Assembly: GCA_019634635.1 (NCBI GenBank)
Contig: JAHCBB010000023.1
Coordinates: 1 to 64,000 of the forward strand
DNA length: 64,000 nt
Source: Verrucomicrobiia bacterium
GTDB lineage: Bacteria > Verrucomicrobiota > Verrucomicrobiia > Limisphaerales > UBA9464
Direction: 5' to 3'
A program made the translations under genes and the position numbers. This document shows, piece after piece, positions 41,759 through 49,130 of this stretch; position 1 is the first letter of the stretch; every line of letters begins with the position of its first letter. The notes under the pieces are model-generated. The model made no database searches. It worked only from the letters and a program-made list of their open reading frames with translations, and was not told where the DNA came from.

Positions 41759-44044
41759 CTATTGGAGGATCCGGTACACCTTGAGTCCGTCGCCGACCGG
41801 GATCGTCTGCGGATTTGCCTGGCTGGGTGCCGGGGTCCAGGGCCCGGAAAGGGCCGATGCCTCCTGAAGCACGCCCGATCCGGTCCAGGAGATGGTGACC
41901 GAATTCGCGTCCAAGACCGGAGGATTGAAGGACGCCGGTGGCGCCACCGCGGTTCGAGCCTGGAATGCGCGGATGGCCTCTGGGTCCGAGAGATCGTTGA
42001 TCAGGACCCGGCTGCCGTTGGCCTTCAGGGAAAACCATTCGAGGTTGGCCGCTCCCGAAGTGTGCCCGGCGATCAATCGGACTGGGTACACCCCGGGCGC
42101 CGGCACCGCGAAGCCGCCGAGGGCATCCACGGCCCCGAAGCCCTTGGGGCCGTCCCATTCGAGCAGCCGGGGCTGCGGGTCGGTCTGGATCACCGCGCTG
42201 ATGGCGCTGCCGTTCTGGACCAGCTGGCGCAACACGGCCCCGCCGAACGTCTCGGAGATGACGAGGACAGGGATGCGGACGTTGGGATTGATGTCCCCGA
42301 TGCGGAATGGAAACCCGGCATCGTCCGGGGTGATCAGCAGGGCTGCGACGGCCCCGGCCAGTTGGGCCTGCTCCGCCTTGGTGGCCGAGTCGCAGCCGCC
42401 GCCGGTGTCCCGGTCAATCAATGCGATGCGGCCTGCCAGCTCCGTGTTCCCGGTAAGGTCACATGCCTGGTCTGGAACACCGGCCGGGGTCGCATAGGCC
42501 AGCGGCGCGGTGAGTGGCGCCTGCGGGAGGGCGCCACCGAACTGCAACTGGGTGATGTTGGTCGCGATGGGCACGCTGGGGATCACGAAATTGGTGGCCC
42601 CGGTGATTTGAAGCGTCGTCGCCCGCCCGAATCCGGAGGTCATCCGAAACGCATCGGCACTGTTGACCCCGAACTGGTAGTAGCCTGCGGCCGGGAACCT
42701 CAGGTAGGTGGTGACGTCGTGTACCGCACTGTCCTCGCTGCCCGTGACGCCGGGAATTCCCGGAAATCCGGTGTCCTCCGGGAAATTGGCGGCGGACCCG
42801 GAGGAGTTCACCCAGTTGATCACCCCGGGGAACTCGAACCGGTTGGTCTCCACCGCACCGGAGAGGTCGGCGACGTTCGCCTCCACCAACCCGGCGAGCA
42901 CGGACTCCAGGAAGGCGATGCTGGCGGGCAGGTTGGCCTGAACCGGGGGCGGGTCGGTGAACAGGGTGTCCACCTGGAACACGTTCACGTTGAATCCCGG
43001 CCTCGTGGCATCCTCGGATCCCAAGGGCGACCCGTCGGAGGCCGTCAGCGAGACATAGTCGGCAACAGTGAACGAAAAGGTGTTGGTCTGGGTGACGACC
43101 GGACTTCCCGTGTCGCCATACTCGATCCGGTACCGGTTCACTGAAAGGGCGGGCAGCACGCCGGCATTGTAGGTCACCAAGGTCTCGTTGCCGGACTGGG
43201 TGACACCGGGGGTCACCGGAAGGTCATTGAGAAACAGGCGGATGGTCTGCGGGTCCACCGAGGTCACCCGGTTTTGCAGCGTGACCGAAAGGGTCACCTC
43301 GGGGCCGACCCCCACCGCATTATTGCCGGGGGTCGCCGCCGTGATTGCCGGCAGGGTCTCCGCCGTGTCCACAACGTCGAGGGACACGACATCCACATAC
43401 CCGTCGGGGGCCCCGCCGATGGATGTGGACTGGATCGTGATGCGGGCCTTCCGGGCGCCGGCGGGAACGATGCCGGCCCGGCGGTCCTGGGCCCATTCCT
43501 TTGCGTCGGAATAGCGCGAGTTGGAACCCGTGGGGATTTCGAGCACGAAGTCGTATCCGCCCAGGATTTCCGGGCCGCCGACGAGTTCGTCGGCCTCCCC
43601 GAGGAATTCGAGGGTCAGGTCGCTGAAATCCCCCTGGACCCGATAGCTGCTGAACCAGGCCGACATCGTGTAGGCCGCTTGACCGGCATCAATCTTCGCG
43701 GCGCTCAGCGTGGTGCCTTCCAGCAGGCTGACGGTCTGACGGACCTCCTCGCTGCTCTGGAGGATGCCGTAGGTCCCGGGCGCATAGGGCCTCAGGAATC
43801 CAAGACCGGCTCCGGCGGGCCCTGGCAGCGTGTATTGCGTCGAGTAGAGGTAGGTGCTGAAGGTGCTCCATCCCTGTCCAACTCCGGGTTCGGGCACCCC
43901 ACCGACCCGCACCACCGGAAGACTGCTCGTCGTCGTGTTTTCAAAACTGCCGTCCACGATCAACTCCGTGGCGCGCGCCGTGCCGACAAAGGCCAGTCCG
44001 CCCGACAGAATCGCCAGGCCCATTCGATGCGTTGAATCTTTCAT
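41759..44044 (-). CDS. Secreted protein with PA domain and Ig-like domains
   Basis: A 761-residue exported protein (signal peptide MGLAILSGGLAFVGTARA after a short n-region). The N-terminal jelly-roll-like domain begins ELIVDGSFENTT. An Ig-like domain (ITAATPGNNAVGVGPEVTL; LFLNDLPVTPGVTQSG) is followed by a PA14-like beta segment (TTYLRFPAAGYYQFGVNSADA) and a protease-associated (PA) domain near 515-615 (GNTELAGRIALIDRDTGGG, KAEQAQLAGAVAALLI, VRIPVLVISETFG). A tail typical of verrucomicrobial secreted proteins ends the chain (TISWTGSGVLQEASALSGPW). PA domains usually accompany proteases, but no protease domain is present. Function unknown. Confidence 0.82.
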   Translation of the reverse strand: MKDSTHRMGLAILSGGLAFVGTARATELIVDGSFENTTTSSLPVVRVGGVPEPGVGQGWSTFSTYLYSTQYTLPGPAGAGLGFLRPYAPGTYGILQSSEEVRQTVSLLEGTTLSAAKIDAGQAAYTMSAWFSSYRVQGDFSDLTLEFLGEADELVGGPEILGGYDFVLEIPTGSNSRYSDAKEWAQDRRAGIVPAGARKARITIQSTSIGGAPDGYVDVVSLDVVDTAETLPAITAATPGNNAVGVGPEVTLSVTLQNRVTSVDPQTIRLFLNDLPVTPGVTQSGNETLVTYNAGVLPALSVNRYRIEYGDTGSPVVTQTNTFSFTVADYVSLTASDGSPLGSEDATRPGFNVNVFQVDTLFTDPPPVQANLPASIAFLESVLAGLVEANVADLSGAVETNRFEFPGVINWVNSSGSAANFPEDTGFPGIPGVTGSEDSAVHDVTTYLRFPAAGYYQFGVNSADAFRMTSGFGRATTLQITGATNFVIPSVPIATNITQLQFGGALPQAPLTAPLAYATPAGVPDQACDLTGNTELAGRIALIDRDTGGGCDSATKAEQAQLAGAVAALLITPDDAGFPFRIGDINPNVRIPVLVISETFGGAVLRQLVQNGSAISAVIQTDPQPRLLEWDGPKGFGAVDALGGFAVPAPGVYPVRLIAGHTSGAANLEWFSLKANGSRVLINDLSDPEAIRAFQARTAVAPPASFNPPVLDANSVTISWTGSGVLQEASALSGPWTPAPSQANPQTIPVGDGLKVYRILQ

Positions 44045-44401
44045 GGAGCTTCAGGGATGATTGGCATTCGGGGCTGGGCGCCCGAGGCCGTCAAATGAAA
44101 AGCGGACCCCCGCCTGCATCGCCACCAACAACCGGGAAACCTCCTGGTGGCATTCCGGAGACCGCGGACCGCTCCGCGAAGCGCCGAGGAACCTGCGGGC
44201 GGCGTTGTCTGAAACGTCAGTTCCGCTGCGGGTGGAAAACGAGACGGACGCCGAGCGCACCGCCGTGATCCGATGGACGCCACTGAGGGTCCGTGGGTCA
44301 CGGGCTGCTTGAATCCCGGTGTCGGTCGCCGGGCAGACCCGTCGCGTTCTGAACTTTCCGTTGTCCAGTCGCCCCGGTCCCTGCGACTCACCGGGTGACG
44401 T
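44045..44401. other. Divergent intergenic region, 357 bp
   Basis: Holds the upstream regions of the PA-domain gene (minus) and the ECF sigma operon (plus). I see no reading frame with protein character, no repeat and no convincing promoter consensus. Confidence 0.4.
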
Positions 44402-44968
44402 ATGGCCTTTTCGCACGACTCCAGGATTGCCGCCGCGCAGGCTGGGGATCCCCAGGCTGCCGGGGAACTGGTCTCCGAGCATCACGAGCGGGTTTTCGCG
44501 TACCTGCGGCGGCTGGCGGGCAATGACGCTGATGCGGAGGACCTGACCCAGCGGACCTTTGCGCGGGTGTGGACCTCCCTCAGCCGCTTCTCGGGCCATT
44601 CGTCCATCAGTTCGTGGATCCACGGGATCGCGCATCACGTCCTCCTCGACTGGTTGCGATCCCGCAGGCCTTGTGACGCGCAGACCGATGCGTGGTGGGA
44701 TCAACACCCGGCGCCCGGTCCCACACCTGCGGACACCGTGGCGGCCGCGGATCTTTCCCGCGTGGTGTTTGCGGCCGTGGACACCCTCGATGCGGACCTC
44801 AAGCATCCGGTTCACCTGCACTATTATCAGGGGCTCACCCTTCAAGAGACCGCTGAAGCGCTCGGGGTTTCCACGAGCACCGTCAAGAACCGCCTTCGCG
44901 CGGCCCTCGCCGCGATTCACGGCGCCCTCGACCGCCGCCCCACCGTGATTTCCCAACGCATTGCTTGA
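44402..44968 (+). CDS. ECF-type RNA polymerase sigma factor
   Basis: A 188-residue sigma-70 family protein: region 2 (VFAYLRRLAGNDADAEDLTQ; WIHGIAHHVLLDWLRSRRP) and region 4 (HPVHLHYYQGLTLQETAEALG; VSTSTVKNRLRAALAAIHGA). It heads a three-gene unit: 8 bp later comes a membrane protein placed where an anti-sigma factor is normally encoded, whose stop overlaps the next gene. The inference is that the membrane protein holds this sigma factor inactive until an envelope signal arrives. ATG 44402 is the only start that fits. Confidence 0.92.
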   Translation: MAFSHDSRIAAAQAGDPQAAGELVSEHHERVFAYLRRLAGNDADAEDLTQRTFARVWTSLSRFSGHSSISSWIHGIAHHVLLDWLRSRRPCDAQTDAWWDQHPAPGPTPADTVAAADLSRVVFAAVDTLDADLKHPVHLHYYQGLTLQETAEALGVSTSTVKNRLRAALAAIHGALDRRPTVISQRIA

Positions 44969-44976
44969 GCAGAATC

Positions 44977-45921
44977 ATGAACACCTCCGAACTCGAATCC
45001 CTGCTCCGCCGGGCGCCCCAACCTGCGGTGCCGCCCGGGCTCCGTGACCGCCTCGTGCGGCAGAACCCGTGGCACCCCGGTTCCGGGGTGCCCCAACGAC
45101 CGGAGGCCGCCGGGGACTGGCTGCGACGCTGGTGGCCGACGCTGCTTGCCGGCGGAGGCGTGCTGGCTTGTGCCGGCGTGCTGATCCAGCAGCACGGTGA
45201 ACTTCAGCGGCTGACTTCTCCGATGGAGTCGCTGGCATCGCCGGCATTGCCCTCCGCAGTCTCCGAAGGCGCTGCCGGGGTCCTCGAGACGTCGGTCACC
45301 GCAATCGCCCTTCCCGATGCCGGCAGGCAGCGCCAGGAGATCGTGGAGCTGCGCGAGGAACGCGCCGCACTCCAGGCGACCGATCTTCAGGCCACGCAGC
45401 GTGCCATGGAGAATCTGCACCTTCAGGAGGAACTGACGGCACGGTCGGGGCTTGGTCCTGAGGATTTCGCAAAACTGGATGCCGCCCGGGAACGGGCCAC
45501 GTCCATCGGGTGCGTGAACAATTTGAAGAATGTTGGACTGGCAATCCGGGTCTGGGCGATGGAACACGACCAGACGTTCCCGCCGGATTTCCTCTCTGCC
45601 TCCCGCGAACTGAGCTCCCCGAAGCTGTTGGTGTGTCCGTCGGACCCCTTGCACACCACGGCATTGGACTGGGCGACCTTCAGCGCCGCCCAGATCAGTT
45701 ATGAGTTCCTTGCCCCGGGGAGCCTGGAAGGTGAGCGATCCGCTGAGGCGCTGCGGGTTGCCGCACGTTGTCCCACTCACGGAAACATCCTCCTGAATGA
45801 CGGCAGCGTTCAGATGGCCCGTGGCGACGGTTCCAACATCAAGGACCGTCTGGTCCACCGGGACGGCGCCCTGTGGTACATGGCGGAGCCACCTCCGGCA
45901 CCCGCACCTCCAGCCCCATGA
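44977..45921 (+). CDS. Putative anti-sigma membrane protein with pseudopilin-like sensor domain
   Basis: A 314-residue single-pass protein. The cytoplasmic N terminus (NTSELESLLRRAPQPAVPPGLRDRL split over 30 residues) has the look of a short anti-sigma helix region. A TM helix follows (PTLLAGGGVLACAGVLIQQ, about 50-70), then a coiled coil (EIVELREERAALQATDLQ), then a soluble domain that reads like the C-terminal part of DUF1559-type pseudopilins: IGCVNNLKNVGLAIRVWAM, LLVCPSDP, CPTHGNILLNDGSVQMARG. It lacks the pilin leader and hydrophobic helix. Its gene follows the sigma factor by 8 bp. Function is inferred from position and topology; no zinc anti-sigma (HxxxCxxC) motif is present. Confidence 0.72.
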   Translation: MNTSELESLLRRAPQPAVPPGLRDRLVRQNPWHPGSGVPQRPEAAGDWLRRWWPTLLAGGGVLACAGVLIQQHGELQRLTSPMESLASPALPSAVSEGAAGVLETSVTAIALPDAGRQRQEIVELREERAALQATDLQATQRAMENLHLQEELTARSGLGPEDFAKLDAARERATSIGCVNNLKNVGLAIRVWAMEHDQTFPPDFLSASRELSSPKLLVCPSDPLHTTALDWATFSAAQISYEFLAPGSLEGERSAEALRVAARCPTHGNILLNDGSVQMARGDGSNIKDRLVHRDGALWYMAEPPPAPAPPAP

Positions 45922-46586
45922 AGCCGCATCGCATTCTGCCCCTGGTGTTCGTCGTACTGATGGCCGGGCTTGTCGTGGGCATTTGGGAACAGCGACGAAA
46001 GCGGCACTCCCTCCAAAATGCGGCAGTGGCACCCGTTCCCGCGGCGACGGACGCGCCAGTTCCCGGGCCAGCCGCACCGCCGCTCACGGACGACGAACTG
46101 CGGGAGCTGCTCTCCCTGCGACGGGATGTCGGTCAGCTTCGCCAGCGCAAGGCGGCGTGGAAGCGGTTGGAGGACCAACATCAGCGCCTGACGGTTGCGG
46201 TCAGCGCCTCAAGCCGTGAGCTGCCCCCGGAGCAGCGACTCGCGGCCGGGGCGTATCTGCCCGCCTCCCAGGCAAGTTTCCGGGGACTAGCCACACCCAC
46301 CGATGCGGTGGAATCGTTTGTCGCCGCCGCGCGGGCAGGCGACGCCGGCGCGCTGTTGCGGGTCCTGGCTCCGGACTCGCGTGTTGCGCAAATGCTGGCG
46401 GCACCGCCCCAAGGGGACCTGCTGGACGGACTGGCGGCGATCGGTGGCCTCCAGATCCTTTCCATCCAAGGCCCCGCCGATGGCCAGGTGGAAATCACGT
46501 ACACGATTGATCCGCGGCTTGGAGGGTTCACCGACATCTTCCGCCTCCAACAACTCAATGGCGAATGGCGGCTGGACCTCGAGTGA
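45918..46586 (+). CDS. Single-pass membrane protein of the sigma-factor operon
   Basis: A 222-residue protein whose ATG overlaps the preceding stop by 4 bp. It has one N-terminal TM helix (ILPLVFVVLMAGLVVGIW), a Pro/Ala-rich stretch, a charged coiled coil (ELRELLSLRRDVGQLRQRK), and a C-terminal cystatin/NTF2-like segment (ATPTDAVESFVAAARAGDAGALLRVLA to DIFRLQQLNGEWRLDLE). The last part resembles extracytoplasmic DUF4878-type domains by its VESFVxAxxxGD start and NGEWRL end. It is likely part of the envelope-sensing unit with the sigma factor and its membrane partner; the precise role is unknown. Confidence 0.75.
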   Translation: MKPHRILPLVFVVLMAGLVVGIWEQRRKRHSLQNAAVAPVPAATDAPVPGPAAPPLTDDELRELLSLRRDVGQLRQRKAAWKRLEDQHQRLTVAVSASSRELPPEQRLAAGAYLPASQASFRGLATPTDAVESFVAAARAGDAGALLRVLAPDSRVAQMLAAPPQGDLLDGLAAIGGLQILSIQGPADGQVEITYTIDPRLGGFTDIFRLQQLNGEWRLDLE

Positions 46587-46611
46587 TCGGATCCGGCGAC
46601 CGGGGAAGGGA

Positions 46612-46893
46612 TCAGGATTCGATCGTCCCGAGCTCCACGGGCTCGACGTTGACCCCGAGCTTGCGCAGCCAGCGGACCCCGGCGGTGACCTCGGCTGGAG
46701 CGCCCTCCAGTTCCAGGCAGGCGATCCCGATGTCATCCGCGACACTCACCTGCCGCACGTTGGTCACCACGTCGAACTTGTGCCCCAGCTCCCAGATGAC
46801 CGGCTTTTTGATCAGCTTCGCCGGGAACATCAACCAGAGCCGTGAGGTCTGTGGCGGGACAAACCGGGCCGCCTTGCGTTTGGATGTGGCCAT
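46612..46893 (-). CDS. Small NIL-domain protein
   Basis: A 93-residue soluble protein that is a stand-alone NIL domain: RLWLMFPAKLIKKPVIWELG, FDVVTNVRQVSVADDIGIA, CLELEGAPAEVTAGVRWL and KLGVNVEPVEL. NIL domains sit at the C terminus of MetN methionine-transport ATPases, where they bind methionine, and in NIL-ferredoxins linked to homocysteine synthesis in methanogens. Here it is the last gene of the SAM-riboswitch operon, 12 bp after a CysO-like carrier gene. I infer a role in sulfur transfer or in sensing methionine/homocysteine. It contains a single cysteine and no Fe-S cluster motif. Confidence 0.85.
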   Translation of the reverse strand: MATSKRKAARFVPPQTSRLWLMFPAKLIKKPVIWELGHKFDVVTNVRQVSVADDIGIACLELEGAPAEVTAGVRWLRKLGVNVEPVELGTIES

Positions 46894-46905
46894 GGAGCGG
46901 GGAAA

Positions 46906-47181
46906 TCAACCGCCGGCGATGGCGGGGATGATGCTGACCTCGTCGCCATCCTTCAGCGGCGTGTCGTTGTTCTGGAGGAACCGGATGTCCTCCTCGTTGA
47001 CGTAGATGTTGACGAAGCGCCGGACCTGGCCGGCGTCGTCCACAAGCCGTTCCCGGATACCGGGAAATGCCTCCTGCAGCGCCGCGATGGCGGAGCCGAT
47101 GGTGCCTGGCGGGACCTCGACCGTCTCGTGGTCCAGGGTCAGCTTGCGGAGCGGGGTCGGGATTCGGATGGTGACGGGCAT
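46906..47181 (-). CDS. CysO-like MoaD/ThiS-family sulfur carrier protein (copy 1)
   Basis: A 91-residue ubiquitin-like sulfur carrier ending in Gly-Gly (SIIPAIAGG), the tail that is adenylylated and turned into a thiocarboxylate. RRFVNIYVNEEDIRFL and the whole C-terminal strand match Mycobacterium CysO closely as I recall it (RFVNIYVNDEDVRF, TILPAVAGG), more than MoaD or ThiS. CysO delivers sulfide to the PLP enzyme CysM in cysteine synthesis. Here the operon partner is a threonine-synthase-like PLP enzyme, suggesting delivery to a four-carbon substrate. ATG 47181 is preferred to 47193. No E1-like activating enzyme is encoded in this window. Confidence 0.92.
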   Translation of the reverse strand: MPVTIRIPTPLRKLTLDHETVEVPPGTIGSAIAALQEAFPGIRERLVDDAGQVRRFVNIYVNEEDIRFLQNNDTPLKDGDEVSIIPAIAGG

Positions 47182-47241
47182 GGCGGGCAACAATGGAAGT
47201 GAGGATCTGCGGGAACGGCGGGGTGATGCAAGCCGCTTGGT

Positions 47242-47514
47242 TCAGCCCCCGGCGAAGGCGGGGATGATGCTGACCTCGTCGCCCGGCTTGAGCGGCGTGC
47301 CCTGGGCCTGGAGGAAGCGGATGTCCTCGTCGTTGACGTACACCAGCACGGAACCACGGAGGCGGCCCTGTTCGTCACACAACCGGTCGCGCACCCCGTG
47401 GTAGCGGGTGTGCAGCTGGCCGATCAGGTCGCCCACGGTTCGGGCGGGGATCTGGAGGGTATCCTCGCCGCCGCACAGCCGGCGGAGCGTCGGGGGAATC
47501 AGGAGTCGGATCAT
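47242..47514 (-). CDS. CysO-like MoaD/ThiS-family sulfur carrier protein (copy 2)
   Basis: A 90-residue paralogue of the next gene, also ending in Gly-Gly (SIIPAFAGG). VLVYVNDEDIRFLQAQGTPL followed by KPGDEVSIIPAFAGG aligns over the whole C-terminal half with copy 1 (VNIYVNEEDIRFL and DGDEVSIIPAIAGG), while the N-terminal halves differ, so the duplication is old and both copies are kept. It lies 28 bp after the threonine-synthase-like gene and 60 bp before copy 1. Two carriers may serve two enzymes, or work as a pair with different activation. ATG 47514 is the family start. Confidence 0.92.
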   Translation of the reverse strand: MIRLLIPPTLRRLCGGEDTLQIPARTVGDLIGQLHTRYHGVRDRLCDEQGRLRGSVLVYVNDEDIRFLQAQGTPLKPGDEVSIIPAFAGG

Positions 47515-47542
47515 GTCGCAGGTCGGGAAGGCGTGTCGGGAT

Positions 47543-48808
47543 TCAGGCGGAAACCGTGCGGGCGGCATCGCGCGCCAGCAGGGCCTCGAATTCTCGAAGG
47601 CTGGGTTTGATGTCCCGGATGGCCCCGACGTGGCCGGCCACTGCATCCAGGGTTTTGAGGCCGTTGCCGGTGATGCACAGGACCGCGCTGGACGCTGCGG
47701 GGATCCGTCCGGAGGCGATGAGCTTCCTGGCGACGCCCACGGTGACGCCGCCGGCGGTCTCGGCGAAAATACCCTCGCACTCGGCAAGGATGCGGATGCC
47801 TTCGCGGATCTCGTCGTCGGTGACGTCGTCGCCCGAGCCGCCCGTCTCCTTCATCACGCGCAGCGCATAGAAGCCGTCGGCGGGCGTGCCAATCGCGAGC
47901 GACTTGGCGATGGTGTCGGGTTTCTGCGGTTTGAAGAAGTCGAGCCCGGCCTTGTGGGCGAGGGTGATGGGATTGCAGCCGGTGGCCTGCGCGCCGTGGA
48001 TCTTCCAAGGCGTCGTTGGGACCAGTCCGAGCTTTGAGAATTCCTGGTAGCTCTTGTGGATCTTGGTCAGCAGCGACCCGGACGCCATGCACACCACGGT
48101 GTGTTCCGGGATGCGCCATCCGAGCTGTTCCTGGATCTCAAATCCCATGCTTTTGGAGCCCTCGGCGTAGTAGGGGCGCATGTTGACGTTGACGAACGCC
48201 CACGGGTATTTGCCGGCAATCTCAGCGCACAGGCGGTTGACCTCGTCGTAGTGGCCGCGGATGCCGATGACCGCGGCGCCGTAGATCAGCGAGTTGACCA
48301 CCTTGCCCTGCTCGAGGTCATGCGGGATGAAGACGAAGCACTGGAGTCCGGCGGCGGCGGCATTGGCGGCCACTGAATTGGCGAGGTTGCCGGTGGAGGC
48401 GCAGGCCACCGTGCGGAACCCCAGCTCCACCGAGCGGCTGAGCGCAACGCTGACCACCCGGTCCTTGAAGGACAGGGTCGGGTAATTGACCGCGTCGTTC
48501 TTGATCCAGAGCTCGCGGATGCCCAGGCGGCGCGCCAGGCGGTCGGCGCGGATCAGCGGCGTGAAGCCGACCTCGCTGCCAACCGTCGGCTCGCCGGCGA
48601 TGGGCAGAAGTTCCCGGTAGCGCCACATCGTTTGGGCGCGGGACTGGATGACGTCCCGGGACAGGACCTTCCGGATCCGGTCGTAGTCATACGCCACCTC
48701 CAGTGGGCCGAAATCGAATTCGCAGACATGCGTGGCGGCGAGCGGGTACTCGTGACCGCACTCGCGGCACTTCAACGCCTTCATGAAACCATTGCTGCTG
48801 CTGCTCAT
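47543..48808 (-). CDS. thrC: Threonine-synthase-like PLP enzyme, candidate O-phosphohomoserine-dependent homocysteine synthase
   Basis: A 421-residue fold-type II PLP enzyme annotated by similarity as threonine synthase. It has an N-terminal zinc-ribbon-like segment (LKCRECGHEYPL, VCEFDFGPLEVAY; Cys 14, 17, 29, with the usual fourth Cys missing), the PLP Lys in PTLSFKDR (Lys 115), CASTGNLANSVAANAA for the phosphate loop, and NVNMRPYYAEGSKSMGFEI. The STGNLANS and RPYYAEGSK text differs from canonical ThrC (STGNTSAS-like) and marks a separate subfamily. It is the first gene after a SAM riboswitch and is followed by two CysO-like carriers. Threonine synthase is not normally SAM-controlled, so homocysteine formation from O-phosphohomoserine and carrier-bound sulfur is my inference. 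Plain threonine synthase remains possible. Confidence 0.85.
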   Translation of the reverse strand: MSSSSNGFMKALKCRECGHEYPLAATHVCEFDFGPLEVAYDYDRIRKVLSRDVIQSRAQTMWRYRELLPIAGEPTVGSEVGFTPLIRADRLARRLGIRELWIKNDAVNYPTLSFKDRVVSVALSRSVELGFRTVACASTGNLANSVAANAAAAGLQCFVFIPHDLEQGKVVNSLIYGAAVIGIRGHYDEVNRLCAEIAGKYPWAFVNVNMRPYYAEGSKSMGFEIQEQLGWRIPEHTVVCMASGSLLTKIHKSYQEFSKLGLVPTTPWKIHGAQATGCNPITLAHKAGLDFFKPQKPDTIAKSLAIGTPADGFYALRVMKETGGSGDDVTDDEIREGIRILAECEGIFAETAGGVTVGVARKLIASGRIPAASSAVLCITGNGLKTLDAVAGHVGAIRDIKPSLREFEALLARDAARTVSA

Positions 48809-48850
48809 GTCACTTGTCCTGCGTTGCGCCCGGCGCCGGGAGGCAGGCAA

Positions 48851-48885
48851 ACAAAAGCCCCCTTCCCGGACCGATGAGAAGAGGG
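48851..48885 (-). terminator. Riboswitch-controlled intrinsic terminator (expression platform)
   Basis: On the minus strand CCCTCTTC pairs with GAAGGGGG across an 11-12 base loop and is followed by CTTTTGTTT. The 5' arm and loop (CCCTCTTCTCATC) can instead pair with the 3' strand of riboswitch helix P1 (GATGAGAGG, 48904-48912). SAM binding stabilises P1 and frees the terminator; without SAM the antiterminator forms and transcription continues. Confidence 0.8.
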
Positions 48886-48903
48886 CGACAACGCGGATCG
48901 GCT

Positions 48904-49029
48904 CCTCTCATCGTCGCAAACACCCCGCTGCCGGGATCTTTGCCGGAATTGGCACCTGGTCGTCGAACTGCCGGTTCGACCGGTTGCCGTGGCATCTTCG
49001 GGCCGTTTCCCTCCGCCACTCTTGATGAG
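48904..49029 (-). promoter_or_regulatory. SAM riboswitch (S-box, SAM-I clan)
   Basis: Read on the minus strand, the segment has the conserved S-box core in order: CTCATCAAGAG (P1 5' strand), GGCGGAGGGAAACGGCCCG, GAtGCCacGGCAACC, a variable P3/P4 hairpin (GTCGAACCGGCAGTTCGAC), CCAGGTGCCAATTCCGGCA, and GATGAGAG (P1 3' strand). P1 closes with CTCATC/GATGAG. SAM-I aptamers sense S-adenosylmethionine and shut off methionine and cysteine synthesis or transport genes. This one lies about 95 bases upstream of the threonine-synthase-like gene start and has a matching terminator. It is the direct evidence that the operon belongs to methionine metabolism. Confidence 0.93.
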
Positions 49030-49053
49030 TGTCCCGGACCTCCGGGACGCGGA

Positions 49054-49084
49054 ATGATTGGGGAAACCTCCGCACCGCTGTCAA
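49054..49084 (-). promoter_or_regulatory. Putative sigma-70 promoter of the SAM-riboswitch operon
   Basis: On the minus strand a perfect TTGACA (-35) is followed after 19 bases by AATCAT, a weak -10. Transcription would start around 49047, just ahead of the riboswitch P1 helix at 49029. The spacing is longer than ideal. A GTCCCGG/CCGGGAC hairpin lies between start site and aptamer. Confidence 0.4.
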
Positions 49085-49130
49085 AGGAAACTTTCGGCAG
49101 GGACCGGTGGACCGACGGCGGCGGCCGTCC

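Noticed and set aside
47543..48808. Simple annotation as housekeeping threonine synthase
   Set aside because: SAM riboswitch control and co-transcribed sulfur carriers argue for a sulfur-related role, though threonine synthesis is not excluded.
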